A stretch of 64,000 bases of DNA, from positions 1 to 64,000 of the forward strand of contig VERI01000003.1 of assembly GCA_018882785.1 (NCBI GenBank). The letters are read 5' to 3'. Under the pieces are notes generated by a model. That model was not told where the DNA came from. It saw nothing but the letters and a program-made list of their open reading frames with translations, and made no database searches. The position numbers and the translations under genes are program-made. Source of the stretch: Burkholderiaceae bacterium. GTDB lineage: Bacteria > Pseudomonadota > Gammaproteobacteria > Burkholderiales > Burkholderiaceae_A. Positions within the stretch are counted from its first letter, which is position 1; every line of letters starts with the position of its first letter. Shown here piece after piece: positions 44,381 through 54,571 of the stretch.

Positions 44381-45253
44381 CTATTGCACAGAGGGGTCTG
44401 GCGGCAGGGCATCGAGCCGAACGCCGATGGCCTGGGCATACAGGGGAAGCACCTGATCCAGATGCCGCTCAATCTCGGTGATCCGATTGCTTCCCGATGG
44501 ATGCGTAGAAAGCCATTGGGGTGGATTATTTTTGGATGCAGAGGACATCTTGCGCCAGAGGGTAATGCCGGCGCGGGGATCGAATCCTGCGCGTGCGGCG
44601 ATGTCCAGACCGATCAGATCAGCCTCGCTCTCATCGTCGCGGGAAAATTTCAGCATGGTGAGCTGGGCGCCATAGTCCATGACGGTGCGCCCAACATCAC
44701 CTAGCCCGAGTACCGAAGACAACACGCCAGCCCCAATGCCGGTGAGTTGATTCTTTGCCAGCCGCTCACGGGAGTGTTCTCGCAGGGCATGGGCCATTTC
44801 ATGGCCCATGATCATCGCCACCTCGTCATCGTTGAGCTTCAGACGATCCAGAATGCCGGTGTAAAAGCCGATTTTCCCCCCGGGCATGCAGAATGCATTG
44901 ATGGCGTTTGATCCAAAGAGCTGAACCTCCCACTGCCAGCGGACTGCCTTTGCGTTCCAGCGGCCAATATGGGGCAACAAGCGTTTCGCAATCTCCCGCA
45001 GTCGAATGAGCTGAGGATGATCATCACTGGCCAGGGCGTTTTTCTCTGATGCCTGACGTTTCATTTGGCTGAACTGCTGCTGGGCTGCGCGTTCAAGCTG
45101 CTCTGCAGGAACCAGATTTTTGATGCGCGAGGGCCGATCAACGGTGATGCCTTCCGAGGCGTTCTGGGCAAAGGAAGGAGTGGCAATCAGCGGCCCAGCC
45201 AGGAGGATGAGCAGAACCAAATGAGGCCGTCGGAAAGCAGCAAAAAATTTCAT
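44381..45253 (-). CDS. M48 family metallopeptidase, exported
   Basis: Zinc metallopeptidase of 290 aa with a signal peptide (LVLLILLAGPLIATPSFAQ) and no tetratricopeptide tail, unlike BepA. Seen: zinc-binding HExxH in MIMGHEMAHALREHSRER, the third ligand Glu in DDESEADLIGLDIAARAGFDP, and STHPSGSNRITEIERHL. Probably periplasmic or membrane-associated quality control, like LoiP (inference). ATG 45253 is used; an in-frame TTG 12 nt upstream is less likely. Convergent with pyrE and divergent from the AmpG-like gene. Confidence 0.93.
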   Translation of the reverse strand: MKFFAAFRRPHLVLLILLAGPLIATPSFAQNASEGITVDRPSRIKNLVPAEQLERAAQQQFSQMKRQASEKNALASDDHPQLIRLREIAKRLLPHIGRWNAKAVRWQWEVQLFGSNAINAFCMPGGKIGFYTGILDRLKLNDDEVAMIMGHEMAHALREHSRERLAKNQLTGIGAGVLSSVLGLGDVGRTVMDYGAQLTMLKFSRDDESEADLIGLDIAARAGFDPRAGITLWRKMSSASKNNPPQWLSTHPSGSNRITEIERHLDQVLPLYAQAIGVRLDALPPDPSVQ

Positions 45254-45274
45254 ATGCGCAGACAATAGCGCCTC

Positions 45275-46573
45275 ATGGACCCCTATCGCAATGGCCCAAC
45301 ACCGGCCATCGCCTCCGCGCCCTCAAAGCCACTCCTGGCAATGACCCTGTTGCTGGGTTTTGCCAGCGGCATGCCGCTGGCGTTATCGTCCGGGACCCTG
45401 CAGGCCTGGCTGACGGTGGAAGGAGTTAATCTCAAGACCCTGGGCTGGCTCACGCTGCTTGGACTGCCGTATACCTATAAGTTCCTCTGGGCCCCGCTGC
45501 TGGATCGCTATCGTCTGCCGATCGGAGGCGCATCATGGCGCCGGCGACGTGGCTGGCTTGTTGTACTGCTCTTGATGATGGCCGCAGTATTGGCCGCGAT
45601 GTCGCATCAGACGCCATCAGCGGAGCCGGATAGCCTGTGGTGGCTAGCGTTTTTTGCATTTACCCTGGTGATCCTATCGGCGAGTTTTGACATTGTCTTT
45701 GACGCCTGGCGTGCCGAGTCGCTCTTGCCAGCCCAGCGCGGCCTGGGCGCTGCCTGGTCAGTCATTGGCTATCGCCTGGCCATGCTCACATCGGGGGGAC
45801 TGGCCCTGATGCTGGCAGATCTGTGGCTTGGCTTTCAAGGCGTCTATCTGCTCATGGCGGGCCTGGCAGCCTGTCTTGCGGTAGTCGCGCTCTTCGCACC
45901 TGAGCCATCCGAGGCGCCTGCGCCGCGTTCACTGACATCGGCCGTGGTGGAGCCATTTCGGGAATTTTTTAGTCGTCCCGGCGCATGGCTGCTTCTGCTG
46001 ATGATTCTGCTCTACAAGTTTGGAGATGCGTTTGCGGGCAGCCTTTCAACGGCGTTTCTGATTCGTGGAGCGGGATTTAGCCCTGCCGAGGTTGGTGCCG
46101 TGAATAAGGGGATGGGCCTGTTGGCCACCCTGGTCGGGGGGCTTGCTGGTGGATTCTTGATGTCACGCTTATCGTTATGGCGGGCGCTGATGATCTTTGG
46201 GGTGTTGCAGGCGATCACGAATCTGGGATTCTGGTGGCTGGCCTCCAGCCCGCCGACCCTTGCCGGTATGACAGCCGTAGTACTGCTTGAAAATCTCGCA
46301 GGCGGCATGGGCACAGCAGCCTTTGTTGCATTGTTAATGGGGCTGTGTGACGTGCGGTTTACAGCCACTCAGTTTGCCCTGCTGTCGGCACTGGCATCGG
46401 TCGGCCGTGTAGTCATCGGCCCAGTCGCCGGTGTGGTGGCCACCGACTGGGGCTGGGCCGATTTTTTCCTGCTGTCGACGGCGCTGGCCGTTCCGGGACT
46501 GGTGGTGCTGGCCTTGATGCGCCAACGACTTGATAGCGGCCTTATTTCACGACCAGCACAGGAACCGGACTGA
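45275..46573 (+). CDS. ampG: AmpG-family MFS permease (muropeptide transporter-like)
   Basis: Inner-membrane carrier of 432 aa with about 12-14 hydrophobic segments. AmpG-type features: FASGMPLALSSGTLQAWL, GWLTLLGLPYTYKFLWAPLLDRY, SFDIVFDAWRAE, RGLGAAWSVIGYRLAML and ENLAGGMGTAAFVALLMGLC. AmpG imports anhydro-muropeptides for wall recycling, which fits nearby slt and glmS/glmU. The start lies 21 bp from the divergent M48 gene; the end overlaps uspA by 32 nt head-on. Confidence 0.85.
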   Translation: MDPYRNGPTPAIASAPSKPLLAMTLLLGFASGMPLALSSGTLQAWLTVEGVNLKTLGWLTLLGLPYTYKFLWAPLLDRYRLPIGGASWRRRRGWLVVLLLMMAAVLAAMSHQTPSAEPDSLWWLAFFAFTLVILSASFDIVFDAWRAESLLPAQRGLGAAWSVIGYRLAMLTSGGLALMLADLWLGFQGVYLLMAGLAACLAVVALFAPEPSEAPAPRSLTSAVVEPFREFFSRPGAWLLLLMILLYKFGDAFAGSLSTAFLIRGAGFSPAEVGAVNKGMGLLATLVGGLAGGFLMSRLSLWRALMIFGVLQAITNLGFWWLASSPPTLAGMTAVVLLENLAGGMGTAAFVALLMGLCDVRFTATQFALLSALASVGRVVIGPVAGVVATDWGWADFFLLSTALAVPGLVVLALMRQRLDSGLISRPAQEPD

Positions 46574-46967
46574 TACTGATCAGTTTGGTGGTGATGGATC
46601 CCAGGATCAGGTCGCTCAGGCTGCTGCGGCCTTTCCCGCCCATCACCATCATGTCGATGTTTTCTTTTTTAATGATATCGATGATGGTGGGCGCAACCTC
46701 ACCATGGCCTTTGATCACTTTGACTGCGATACCCGCCTCTGACATGGCCTGCCGAGCCTCTTTGAGTTCCTCTTCGGCGATCTGATCCATGTACTGCTCA
46801 ATCTGATGACGATCAATGCCTTTGGCCACGGGCGAGACCAGCGCAGACAGATGCACATTAATCAGTGTCAGCTGTGGCGCTGTCTTTAGGTCTGCTGCCA
46901 GGGCGATCGCATGCCTGACTGCCCGTAATGAATTTGCTGATCCATCAACTGCAATTCCAATATGCAT
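46542..46967 (-). CDS. universal stress protein, UspA family
   Basis: Cytoplasmic protein of 141 aa with the USP fold: N-terminal HIGIAVDGSANSLRAVRHAI and the ATP-binding pattern G-x2-G-x9-G-S (MGGKGRSSLSDLILGSIT), so probably nucleotide-binding. Ribosome-binding site GGGAGGTG upstream. It lies 28 nt after glmS and may be transcribed with it. Confidence 0.93.
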   Translation of the reverse strand: MHIGIAVDGSANSLRAVRHAIALAADLKTAPQLTLINVHLSALVSPVAKGIDRHQIEQYMDQIAEEELKEARQAMSEAGIAVKVIKGHGEVAPTIIDIIKKENIDMMVMGGKGRSSLSDLILGSITTKLISISPVPVLVVK

Positions 46968-46995
46968 AGCCCACCTCCCAGACGAGTTTCTCGGG

Positions 46996-48855
46996 CTATT
47001 CTACCGTGACACTTTTGGCCAGATTCCTTGGCTTATCGACATCGTGGCCTCTTGCACAGGCCACGTGGTAGGCGAGAAACTGCAGGGGAATCACGTGAAG
47101 AATCGGCGATAGCGGACCGGCATGATCCCCAAGCGTGATGACATGAACGCCATCGGCGGGCATGAGGCCAGAGCCTTTATCGGCAATGATGTAGAGCTCC
47201 CCACCGCGGGCCCGGACCTCCTGAAGATTGCTTTTGAGCTTTTCGGTGAGCTGATCATTGGGGGCAACCGCGATCACCGGCATTTGCGCATCTACCAGGG
47301 CGAGCGGCCCATGTTTAAGCTCTCCGGCGGCGTAGGCCTCGGCATGGATATAGCTGATCTCTTTGAGTTTGAGCGCACCTTCCATGGCGATCGGATAGTG
47401 AATTCCCCTGCCCAGAAATAGGGCATGCTGTTTATCGACGAATCGGCCTGCCCAGGCCTTGAACTCTTGTTCTGCAGTCAGAATCTGCATCATCGCTGAG
47501 GGCAGGTGCCGGAGTGCAAGCAGGGCATCATGCTCCTCGGATTCAGAGAGATAACCGCGGGATTTCGCAAGCACCAGGGTAAGCAGAAACAGCGCCACTA
47601 ATTGGGTGGTGAATGCCTTGGTCGAGGCGACACCGATCTCCGGACCCGCCCGGGTCAGAAACCGTAGGCCACAAACCCGCATCAAGGATGATTCAGGCAC
47701 ATTGCAGATCGCCAGGCTGGCCATCGCCCCGTTTTTGTTGGCGAAGTTCAGGGCAGCAAGTGTGTCAGCGGTCTCTCCCGACTGGGAAATGGCGACCACC
47801 AGGGTATTGGGCTGCATCACAGCGTCGCGATAGCGATACTCGCTGGCGATTTCAATCGAAACGGGAATCTGGGCGATAGACTCCATCCAGTAGCGGGCCA
47901 CCAGTCCGGCATGAAAGCTGGTGCCGCAGGCAAGAATCAGCACATGACGGACATGGCCGAGCTGCTCATGGGCCTGGGGACCAAATAGGCCTGGCGATAA
48001 CGACCGTGCGCCAGCGACCTCTTCGAGTGTGGCGGCAACCGCGCCAGGCTGCTCAAGAATTTCTTTGTGCATGTAGTGGGCATGTGGCCCAAGCTCGACA
48101 TCTTCAGCGGACAGAGTGCTGATCACGGCTGCCCGCTGAACAGGTTCTCCATGAACATCCCAGATCTGCACTTGTGCGGGCTGCAGTTCGACCAGATCTC
48201 CATCTTCCAGATAAATGATCTGTCGGGTGACCTGCAGCAGCGCCGATGTATCCGATGCAAGAAATCGTTGCGACCGGGCAGCATCCTCGGGCACACCGAG
48301 CAGCAGCGGCGCACCCTGTCGGGCGCCACACATGATGTTCGGATCCCGGCTGCTGATGACCGCGATTGCAAATGCACCTTCGAGATACTGACGGGCCTGA
48401 TGAACCGCCTCGCGCAGGCCGGGCGCAGTCCGACGGCAGTCGTGAATAAGGTGGGCGATGACCTCGGTATCGGTCTCCGAGGTAAACCGATAACCTTTGC
48501 CGGTGAGCATGCTGCGCAGCGATTCGTGATTCTCGATGATGCCGTTATGTACAACGCAGACGCTAAATCCATGGCCTTCTGAGAGATGTGGATGGGCATT
48601 ATCGGCGGTCACGCCGCCATGGGTCGCCCAGCGCGTGTGGGCAATGCCCATCGATGCGGCCATGCCTGCTGACTGCTGCTCTAATTCGGCGACCCGGCCG
48701 ACCGCACGGTGCCGACGGATGTCTGATCCGGAAACAACAGCCAGTCCGGCCGAGTCATATCCGCGATATTCGAGTTTTTTTAGTCCCTCGATGAGAACAG
48801 GAACGATGTTGATCGATGACCCAGGAACGGCGACTGCGCCGACAATGCCACACAC
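46996..48855 (-). CDS. glmS: glutamine-fructose-6-phosphate aminotransferase (isomerizing)
   Basis: Makes glucosamine-6-phosphate, the entry to peptidoglycan and LPS amino sugars; 619 aa. GTG 48855 is the start because it puts the nucleophile at Cys2 (CGIVGAV). Seen: glutaminase residues THGGVTADNAHPH and GIIENHESLR, then two SIS domains (ACGTSFHAGLVARYW, SQSGETADTLAAL) and the C-terminal PRNLAKSVTVE. It lies 4 nt after glmU. No glmS ribozyme or GlmZ-type leader was seen. Confidence 0.97.
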   Translation of the reverse strand: MCGIVGAVAVPGSSINIVPVLIEGLKKLEYRGYDSAGLAVVSGSDIRRHRAVGRVAELEQQSAGMAASMGIAHTRWATHGGVTADNAHPHLSEGHGFSVCVVHNGIIENHESLRSMLTGKGYRFTSETDTEVIAHLIHDCRRTAPGLREAVHQARQYLEGAFAIAVISSRDPNIMCGARQGAPLLLGVPEDAARSQRFLASDTSALLQVTRQIIYLEDGDLVELQPAQVQIWDVHGEPVQRAAVISTLSAEDVELGPHAHYMHKEILEQPGAVAATLEEVAGARSLSPGLFGPQAHEQLGHVRHVLILACGTSFHAGLVARYWMESIAQIPVSIEIASEYRYRDAVMQPNTLVVAISQSGETADTLAALNFANKNGAMASLAICNVPESSLMRVCGLRFLTRAGPEIGVASTKAFTTQLVALFLLTLVLAKSRGYLSESEEHDALLALRHLPSAMMQILTAEQEFKAWAGRFVDKQHALFLGRGIHYPIAMEGALKLKEISYIHAEAYAAGELKHGPLALVDAQMPVIAVAPNDQLTEKLKSNLQEVRARGGELYIIADKGSGLMPADGVHVITLGDHAGPLSPILHVIPLQFLAYHVACARGHDVDKPRNLAKSVTVE

Positions 48856-48859
48856 GGAA

Positions 48860-50245
48860 TTAGTGTTCCTTTTTCTGGGGCCGTCGATACCCCTTGATCG
48901 AGACCTGTTGGGCCCGTGACAGCGTGAGCTGGTGGGCGGGCGCATCTGCTGTGAGTGTTGTTCCGGCGCCCAGGGTGGCGCCTTTGCCAACAGTCACAGG
49001 GGCGACCAGCTGCGTATCGGAGCCGATGAATACATCGTCTTCAATGATCGTGCGATGTTTCTCCGCCCCGTCGTAGTTACAGGTAATGGTGCCCGCACCG
49101 ACATTGACGCGGCTTCCAATCGTGGCGTCACCCAGATAGGCCAGGTGATTGGCCTTGGATCTTGGACCGAGGCTGCTGTTTTTGATTTCGACAAAATTAC
49201 CCACATGCACGCCTTCGGCAATCGCTGTGCCGGGACGAAGCCGGGCATAGGGACCGATGACGGCACTGGGCCCGATTTCTGCGCCATCAATATGGCTAAA
49301 TGCCTCGATGATGCTGCCCGCGCCGATGCGCGCATTGCGAATAACGCAGTGTGGACCGATCGTTACGCCTTGATCAATCTGAACTTCTCCCTCAAAGAGG
49401 CAGCCCGCATGGATCGAGACATCTGCGGCGCAGTCTAAGCTGCCAAGGACATCGATCCGGTCGGGATCTTGCAGTCGCACGCCGGCCTGCATCAGCACAT
49501 CGGCAATCTGGCGCTGATAGAGCCGTTCAATGCGGGCCCGCTCCTGCTGGCTATTCACGCCAAAGGTTTCCTCAATGTGTCCGGGGGCAACAGAGGTAAT
49601 CGGCATGCCCTCTGCGACAGATTTGCCAATGATGTCGGTGAGATAGAACTCTCCCTGGGCATTGTGATTGTCGAGTGCGCCTACCCATCTGCACAGCGCT
49701 TGTGTAGGGGCGGCCATGAATCCGGTATTGATCTCTTGAATACTGCGAAGCGCATCATCTGCATCCTTCTCTTCCACAATACGAAGGATCTGGCCCTGCG
49801 GATCGCGAACGATGCGGCCATAGCCTTTCGGCTGGTCAAAGCGGGCGGTCAGCAGTGTGATGCCGTGATGTGTCTGTACGCCCTGAACAAGCGCAAGCAA
49901 CGTGGCAGCGCGAATCAAGGGCACATCTCCGTAGAGCACCAGGGTCGGACAGTCTTGATCCAATAACGGGAGTGTCTGTGCCACCGCATGGCCCGTGCCC
50001 AGCGGCGGATCCTGAATCACCCAGTGCATGATCGATTGCAATGCAGGTGTCAGCCCGGCTTCAATCGTCTGGCGTACCTGATCGGCACCATGGCCAATCA
50101 CCACAATTATTTTTTTTGGCTCTAGAGACTGCGCCGTGTGAAGAACATGGCTCAGCATCGGACGGCCACCAATGGGATGCAGGACCTTGGGCAGTCCGGA
50201 GCGCATCCGGGTGCCCTTGCCTGCTGCCAGAATGACGACGTTCAT
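48860..50245 (-). CDS. glmU: bifunctional UDP-N-acetylglucosamine pyrophosphorylase / glucosamine-1-phosphate acetyltransferase
   Basis: Last two steps to UDP-GlcNAc; 461 aa. N-terminal uridyltransferase with [20 protein letters not shown] and GDVPLI; C-terminal left-handed beta-helix acetyltransferase ([43 protein letters not shown]). ATG 50245 fits the family; the longer frame reads through the end of the symporter gene. It overlaps the symporter gene by 4 nt (ATGA) and precedes glmS. Confidence 0.97.
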   Translation of the reverse strand: MNVVILAAGKGTRMRSGLPKVLHPIGGRPMLSHVLHTAQSLEPKKIIVVIGHGADQVRQTIEAGLTPALQSIMHWVIQDPPLGTGHAVAQTLPLLDQDCPTLVLYGDVPLIRAATLLALVQGVQTHHGITLLTARFDQPKGYGRIVRDPQGQILRIVEEKDADDALRSIQEINTGFMAAPTQALCRWVGALDNHNAQGEFYLTDIIGKSVAEGMPITSVAPGHIEETFGVNSQQERARIERLYQRQIADVLMQAGVRLQDPDRIDVLGSLDCAADVSIHAGCLFEGEVQIDQGVTIGPHCVIRNARIGAGSIIEAFSHIDGAEIGPSAVIGPYARLRPGTAIAEGVHVGNFVEIKNSSLGPRSKANHLAYLGDATIGSRVNVGAGTITCNYDGAEKHRTIIEDDVFIGSDTQLVAPVTVGKGATLGAGTTLTADAPAHQLTLSRAQQVSIKGYRRPQKKEH

Positions 50246-51675
50246 ATATGCCGTGGGTCTCCACCGTGGCCGTGGCCTCGGTTGGGCGCAATAAGAGAGC
50301 CAATGACCATGCCGATCGCACTGGCCACGAGGCCCACAAGCTGAGGCTCGACCGGCTCTTCGATGCCAAGAAATTCCAGCATTAGCCAGACCGCAAGGCC
50401 TGCCGTAATTGACAGGCCCGCCCCAAGATTGCTCGCCTTCTTCCAAAACAGGCCGGCGGCAAGCGGAACGAATGCACCGGCCAGCGTGATCCGATAGGCG
50501 TGTTCGACCATGCTGTGAATACTCTCGTCGGTCATGATGGCGTAAAACGTCACAATCACCGCAAACGTAAATACAGTAGCGCGCAGAGACCAGAGAAACT
50601 GCTGATCGGTCATGCGTGGGGCAAAGCCCTTGAGAATATTTTCTGCAAAGGTCACCGATGGGGCGAGCAGAGTTCCGGAGGCGGTGCTCATGATCACGGA
50701 GAGCAGGGCACCAAAAAAGATGACCTGCATCGTGAAGGGCATGTGATTCATGATCAGGCTTGGCAGAATCATCTGGGAATCATCATGAAGAAATTTCTTG
50801 ACCATCTCAGGGTCAATCATGGTCGCGGTGTAGGCAAGAAAGAGCGGCACTGCTGCGAAAAAGAAATAACTGATGCCGCCTAGCGTGGTGCCCCAGACTG
50901 CCACAGTCTGGTTTTTCGATGAGTTCACACGCTGAAATACATCCTGCTGGGGAATCGAGCCGAGGGCCATGGTGGTGAGCGCGGCTACCCAGCCGAGCAG
51001 ATCGATCGGATCGAGTGTCGGCAGCCATTCAAATTTTCCCTCTGCCGATGCCTTGGCCAGCACCTGGCTGAATCCACCGGCCTGATCGGCGGCGTGCTGT
51101 GTGACCAGCAGCAGACCAATCACGATCACGATCATCTGAACAAATGTAGTGAGCGCCACCGACCACATGCCACCGAACAGGGTATAGATCAGGACAACCC
51201 CAGAACCGATCAGCATGCCCTGGGTCTGCGAGATCAGGCCATCGGAGAGGACATTAAAGACCAGCCCCAGCGCAGTGATCTGCGCGGAGACCCAGCCCAG
51301 GTAGGACACCACAATACAGATGGAAAGAATAAGCTCTGTCTGACGGTTATAACGAATACGAAAATAGTCACCGAGCGTCATCAGGTTCATGCGGTAAAGC
51401 GGCCGTGCAAAGATCAGTCCAAATAGCACCAGGCACAGCGAGGCACCGAGCGGATCAGAGATCAGGCCGCGCGCACCCTCTTCAAGAAACGTGGCGGAAA
51501 TTCCCAGCACAGTCTCCGCACCAAACCAGGTTGCGAAGACCATGGCGAGCACCACCACCATAGGGAGATTGCGGCCGGCGGTGACATAGTCGCGGGCGTT
51601 GTGAACCTTAGTGGCGCCATACAGCCCGATGGCAATTGAGATGACTAGGTAAGCGATGACCAGACTGAGCAGCAT
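50242..51675 (-). CDS. sodium:solute symporter family protein
   Basis: SSS-family carrier of 477 aa with about 12-13 membrane segments ([77 protein letters not shown]). Substrate unknown. The tail is Gly/His-rich ([12 protein letters not shown]). ATG 51675 has AAGGAGG at 8 nt, better than the GTG six bases upstream. Its stop overlaps the glmU start (ATGA), an unusual coupling of a solute importer to amino-sugar synthesis. A perfect TATAAT lies 54 nt before its ATG. Confidence 0.92.
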   Translation of the reverse strand: MLLSLVIAYLVISIAIGLYGATKVHNARDYVTAGRNLPMVVVLAMVFATWFGAETVLGISATFLEEGARGLISDPLGASLCLVLFGLIFARPLYRMNLMTLGDYFRIRYNRQTELILSICIVVSYLGWVSAQITALGLVFNVLSDGLISQTQGMLIGSGVVLIYTLFGGMWSVALTTFVQMIVIVIGLLLVTQHAADQAGGFSQVLAKASAEGKFEWLPTLDPIDLLGWVAALTTMALGSIPQQDVFQRVNSSKNQTVAVWGTTLGGISYFFFAAVPLFLAYTATMIDPEMVKKFLHDDSQMILPSLIMNHMPFTMQVIFFGALLSVIMSTASGTLLAPSVTFAENILKGFAPRMTDQQFLWSLRATVFTFAVIVTFYAIMTDESIHSMVEHAYRITLAGAFVPLAAGLFWKKASNLGAGLSITAGLAVWLMLEFLGIEEPVEPQLVGLVASAIGMVIGSLIAPNRGHGHGGDPRHI

Positions 51676-51729
51676 GGACACGACCTCCTTTTGGCCGGGA
51701 TGAAGGGTGGGGCAGACAGAGCAGTCCCG

Positions 51730-51735
51730 ATTATA
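51730..51735 (-). promoter_or_regulatory. -10 element before the symporter-glmU-glmS genes
   Basis: Minus strand TATAAT, a perfect -10, in the 84-bp gap between ubiB and the symporter gene. No recognisable -35 at 16-18 nt, so strength is uncertain. It would let symporter-glmU-glmS-uspA be transcribed apart from the genes upstream. Confidence 0.45.
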
Positions 51736-51759
51736 GGAGGGGCGTTGTCGGGATTTCGT

Positions 51760-53334
51760 TTAGGGATATAGCGGGGTTGCACCGAGCCCCAGCCCGAGCA
51801 CCGCGAGCACTGCAAGCAGCAGGCCGGCGAGAATCCAGACGGACCGGCGCAGTCGCTGCTGTTCGGCAGCCAGCGTTCGAAGCTGGGCCTGGAGCGCACC
51901 ATGATCGTCATGGGCTGCCTGCTGAAGGGCCTGATGCACCAGCCGGGGCAGCTGGGGCAGGGTCTGCGCCCAGCGTTCAGATTCTTTTTGCAGGGCCTTT
52001 CTCAGGGCGCGAAAGCCGATCTGCTCCTGCATCCATCGCTCGAGAAACGGCATGGCCGTTTTCCAGAGGTCCAGATCCGGATCGAGCTGGCGGCCGAGGC
52101 CCTCGACATTGAGCAGGGTCTTTTGCAGCAGGGTCAGCTGCGGCTGAATCACCACGTTAAATCGCCGTGAGACCTGAAAGAGCCGCACCAGGACCTGGCC
52201 AAGTGAGATTTCTTTTAGTGGCCGATCGAAATAAGGTTCGCAGACACCGCGAATGGCGATCTCAAGCGCATCAATTCGGGTCTCGGCCGGAACCCATCCA
52301 GACTCAACATGCAGCTCGGCAACACGACGGTAGTCGCGACGGAAGAAGGCCAGAAAGTTGTACGCGAGATAATTTTTATCGACATCGGAGAGCGTTCCCA
52401 TAATGCCGAAATCCAGGGCGATATATTTTCCAAAATGGGGTCCGCGATCGGACACCAGGATGTTGCCCGGATGCATATCGGCATGAAAATATCCATCCCG
52501 AAACACCTGGGTGAAAAAGATCTCTACGCCATGCCGTGATAGCTGCTTAAGATCAATGCCTTTTGCTTTGAGTTCTTCAAATCGATTGATTGGAATGCCA
52601 TAGATGCGCTCCATCACGATGACATCAGACCGGCACAGATCCCAGACCATCTCGGGGACCTTGAGCAGGCCGGAGTCTACGAAATTTCTCCGCAGCTGGC
52701 TGGCATTGGCCGCCTCTCGAACGAGGTCGAGCTCGTCATGAAGATAGCCATCAAACTCTTGGACATTTTCTACGGGCTTGAGCCTGCGGCCATCGCTGGA
52801 GAACCGGGCCACAAAACGCGCCATCAGCTTAAGCCAGGCCAGATCCTGCTCAATGATGTTGAGCATGCCGGGCCGCAATACCTTGATGGCCACCTCACGG
52901 CCGTCGATTAGCCGGCCCAGATGCACCTGGGCGATAGAAGCACTTGCGATGGGTGTTCGATCGAACTCAGAGAAAATTTCCGATATGGGCCTGCCCAATG
53001 AGCGCTCGATGGTGGCGACCGCGAGGCCAGAATCAAATGGTGGTACTTGATCCTGAAGCTTTGCGAGTTCATCGGCGATGTCTTCAGGCAGTACATCACG
53101 CCGCGTAGATAACACCTGGCCGAATTTCACAAAGATCGGCCCCAGATGCTCCAAGGCCATCCGCAGACGGACGCCACGGGCCGTCGAGATGGAGCGGCCA
53201 ATTCTGGATAGTTTCAATACGGCGGTGAGCAGCCGTGAGTCAAAGGTCCGGGCGGCACCATCCAGTGCAAGCTGGTCAAGGCCAAATCGCAGACAGACAC
53301 GCAGAATGGTCAGAAGCCGAAACAAAGATCGCAT
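51760..53334 (-). CDS. ubiB: ubiquinone biosynthesis regulatory protein kinase UbiB
   Basis: Atypical kinase/ATPase of the ADCK/ABC1 family, 524 aa, required for ubiquinone synthesis. Seen: the family KxGQ motif ([16 protein letters not shown]), the Ala-rich loop [11 protein letters not shown] replacing the kinase Gly-loop, VAIKVLRPG (catalytic Lys), DMHPGNILV and ALDFGIMG. The C-terminus has the two hydrophobic segments typical of UbiB ([20 protein letters not shown]). Follows ttcA by 11 nt. Confidence 0.95.
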   Translation of the reverse strand: MRSLFRLLTILRVCLRFGLDQLALDGAARTFDSRLLTAVLKLSRIGRSISTARGVRLRMALEHLGPIFVKFGQVLSTRRDVLPEDIADELAKLQDQVPPFDSGLAVATIERSLGRPISEIFSEFDRTPIASASIAQVHLGRLIDGREVAIKVLRPGMLNIIEQDLAWLKLMARFVARFSSDGRRLKPVENVQEFDGYLHDELDLVREAANASQLRRNFVDSGLLKVPEMVWDLCRSDVIVMERIYGIPINRFEELKAKGIDLKQLSRHGVEIFFTQVFRDGYFHADMHPGNILVSDRGPHFGKYIALDFGIMGTLSDVDKNYLAYNFLAFFRRDYRRVAELHVESGWVPAETRIDALEIAIRGVCEPYFDRPLKEISLGQVLVRLFQVSRRFNVVIQPQLTLLQKTLLNVEGLGRQLDPDLDLWKTAMPFLERWMQEQIGFRALRKALQKESERWAQTLPQLPRLVHQALQQAAHDDHGALQAQLRTLAAEQQRLRRSVWILAGLLLAVLAVLGLGLGATPLYP

Positions 53335-53345
53335 CAGTGGTGTGC

Positions 53346-54182
53346 CTAGTTCGGATCAAACGCCCGATCGCCATCGGGATGGGGCACAAAATCAGGCCGA
53401 ATATTTTTGAAGTCGTGCTGCTTCGGATCCAGCAGATGGGACGGCCGAATATTGCCGAGCGCCTGAAAGATTGAGGCCGCACGCCCCGGATAGCGCCGCT
53501 CCCAGTCATGAAGCATCTGTTTGATCTGCTGACGCTGAAGATTTTCCTGCGATCCGCAGAGATCACAGGGAATAATCGGAAATTCTTGAAGCTCTGCCCA
53601 GCGTGCGAGATCGGTCTCTTCACAGTAGGCCAGCGGCCGGATGACCACATGCCGTCCGTCATCAGAAACAAGTTTCGGGGGCATCGATTTCAGACTGCCA
53701 CCGAAAAATAGGTTCAGAAAAAACGTCTGCACAATATCATCACGATGATGCCCCAGGGCAATCTTGGTGGCCTTCAGTTCGGTTGCCACGCGATACAGTA
53801 TGCCGCGCCGTAGCCGTGAGCACAGCGAACACATCGTCTTGCCCTCGGGGATCAGCCGCTTCACGATGGCATGGGTGTCTTGGGTTTCAATATGAAACGG
53901 AACCCCACGCCCCTGCAGATAACGGGGCAGGGTGTCTTTTGGAAAGCCTGGATGGCCCTGATCGAGATTGACCGCCACAATTTCGAAATCAATGGGGGCG
54001 CGGGACTGAAGGCCCAGCAGAATATCCAGCATGCCGTAGCTGTCTTTGCCGCCCGACATGCAGACCATCACGCGGTCGCCCTGCTCGATCATATTGAAAT
54101 CAATGATCGCCTCGCCCGCCAGGCGATGCAGACGTTTTGAGAGTTTGTTGGCCTCGAAGGCCTCTTTGTCATGATGCCCCAT
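53346..54182 (-). CDS. ttcA: tRNA 2-thiocytidine(32) synthetase TtcA
   Basis: Thiolates C32 of certain tRNAs using ATP and an Fe-S cluster; 278 aa. Seen: PP-loop [12 protein letters not shown], first Cys pair [12 protein letters not shown] (CxxC), second cysteine CDLCGSQ, and [18 protein letters not shown]. Located 2 nt after folB and 11 nt before ubiB in the same direction. Confidence 0.96.
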   Translation of the reverse strand: MGHHDKEAFEANKLSKRLHRLAGEAIIDFNMIEQGDRVMVCMSGGKDSYGMLDILLGLQSRAPIDFEIVAVNLDQGHPGFPKDTLPRYLQGRGVPFHIETQDTHAIVKRLIPEGKTMCSLCSRLRRGILYRVATELKATKIALGHHRDDIVQTFFLNLFFGGSLKSMPPKLVSDDGRHVVIRPLAYCEETDLARWAELQEFPIIPCDLCGSQENLQRQQIKQMLHDWERRYPGRAASIFQALGNIRPSHLLDPKQHDFKNIRPDFVPHPDGDRAFDPN

Positions 54183-54184
54183 GG

Positions 54185-54571
54185 TTATGCGCCCCAGCGA
54201 AAGACTTCCACGCCGACCGTTTTGCAGTCTGGATAGACATCTGGCTTTTGGCTTTCGACCCGTACGGCGCGAACACCGGGCTGGCCCAGACAGAGTGCAC
54301 AGATCTGATCGATCAAGGTTTCTTGCAAATTAAAATGCCGCGACTGTGCGAGCGATTCAATACCGTGACGTAAAAAATCATAGTCCAGCACATCATCAAC
54401 CTGATCGTTAGAGGATGTGCTCGCACTGATGGGCACAAACAAATCTACGCTGATGAGAATGCGTTGGGCCGTTTTTTTCTCGAAGTCGTGAAAGCCAATC
54501 GATGCAGATACCGCAAAGTCTTGCAGAAAAATGCGTCGGCAGTCGGTCAGTCGGGGGTCAAGGAGCATCAT
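54185..54571 (-). CDS. folB: dihydroneopterin aldolase
   Basis: Folate pathway enzyme of 128 aa that splits dihydroneopterin. FolB-fold features: [47 protein letters not shown] and [21 protein letters not shown]. It begins inside the end of the SDR gene (4-nt overlap), suggesting a joint pterin role, and lies 2 nt before ttcA. Confidence 0.9.
   Translation of the reverse strand: MMLLDPRLTDCRRIFLQDFAVSASIGFHDFEKKTAQRILISVDLFVPISASTSSNDQVDDVLDYDFLRHGIESLAQSRHFNLQETLIDQICALCLGQPGVRAVRVESQKPDVYPDCKTVGVEVFRWGA

Noticed and set aside
46996-48860. Search for a glmS ribozyme or long regulatory leader before glmS
   Set aside because: Only 4 nt separate glmU from glmS, leaving no room for one; the glmU 3' end shows nothing like it.
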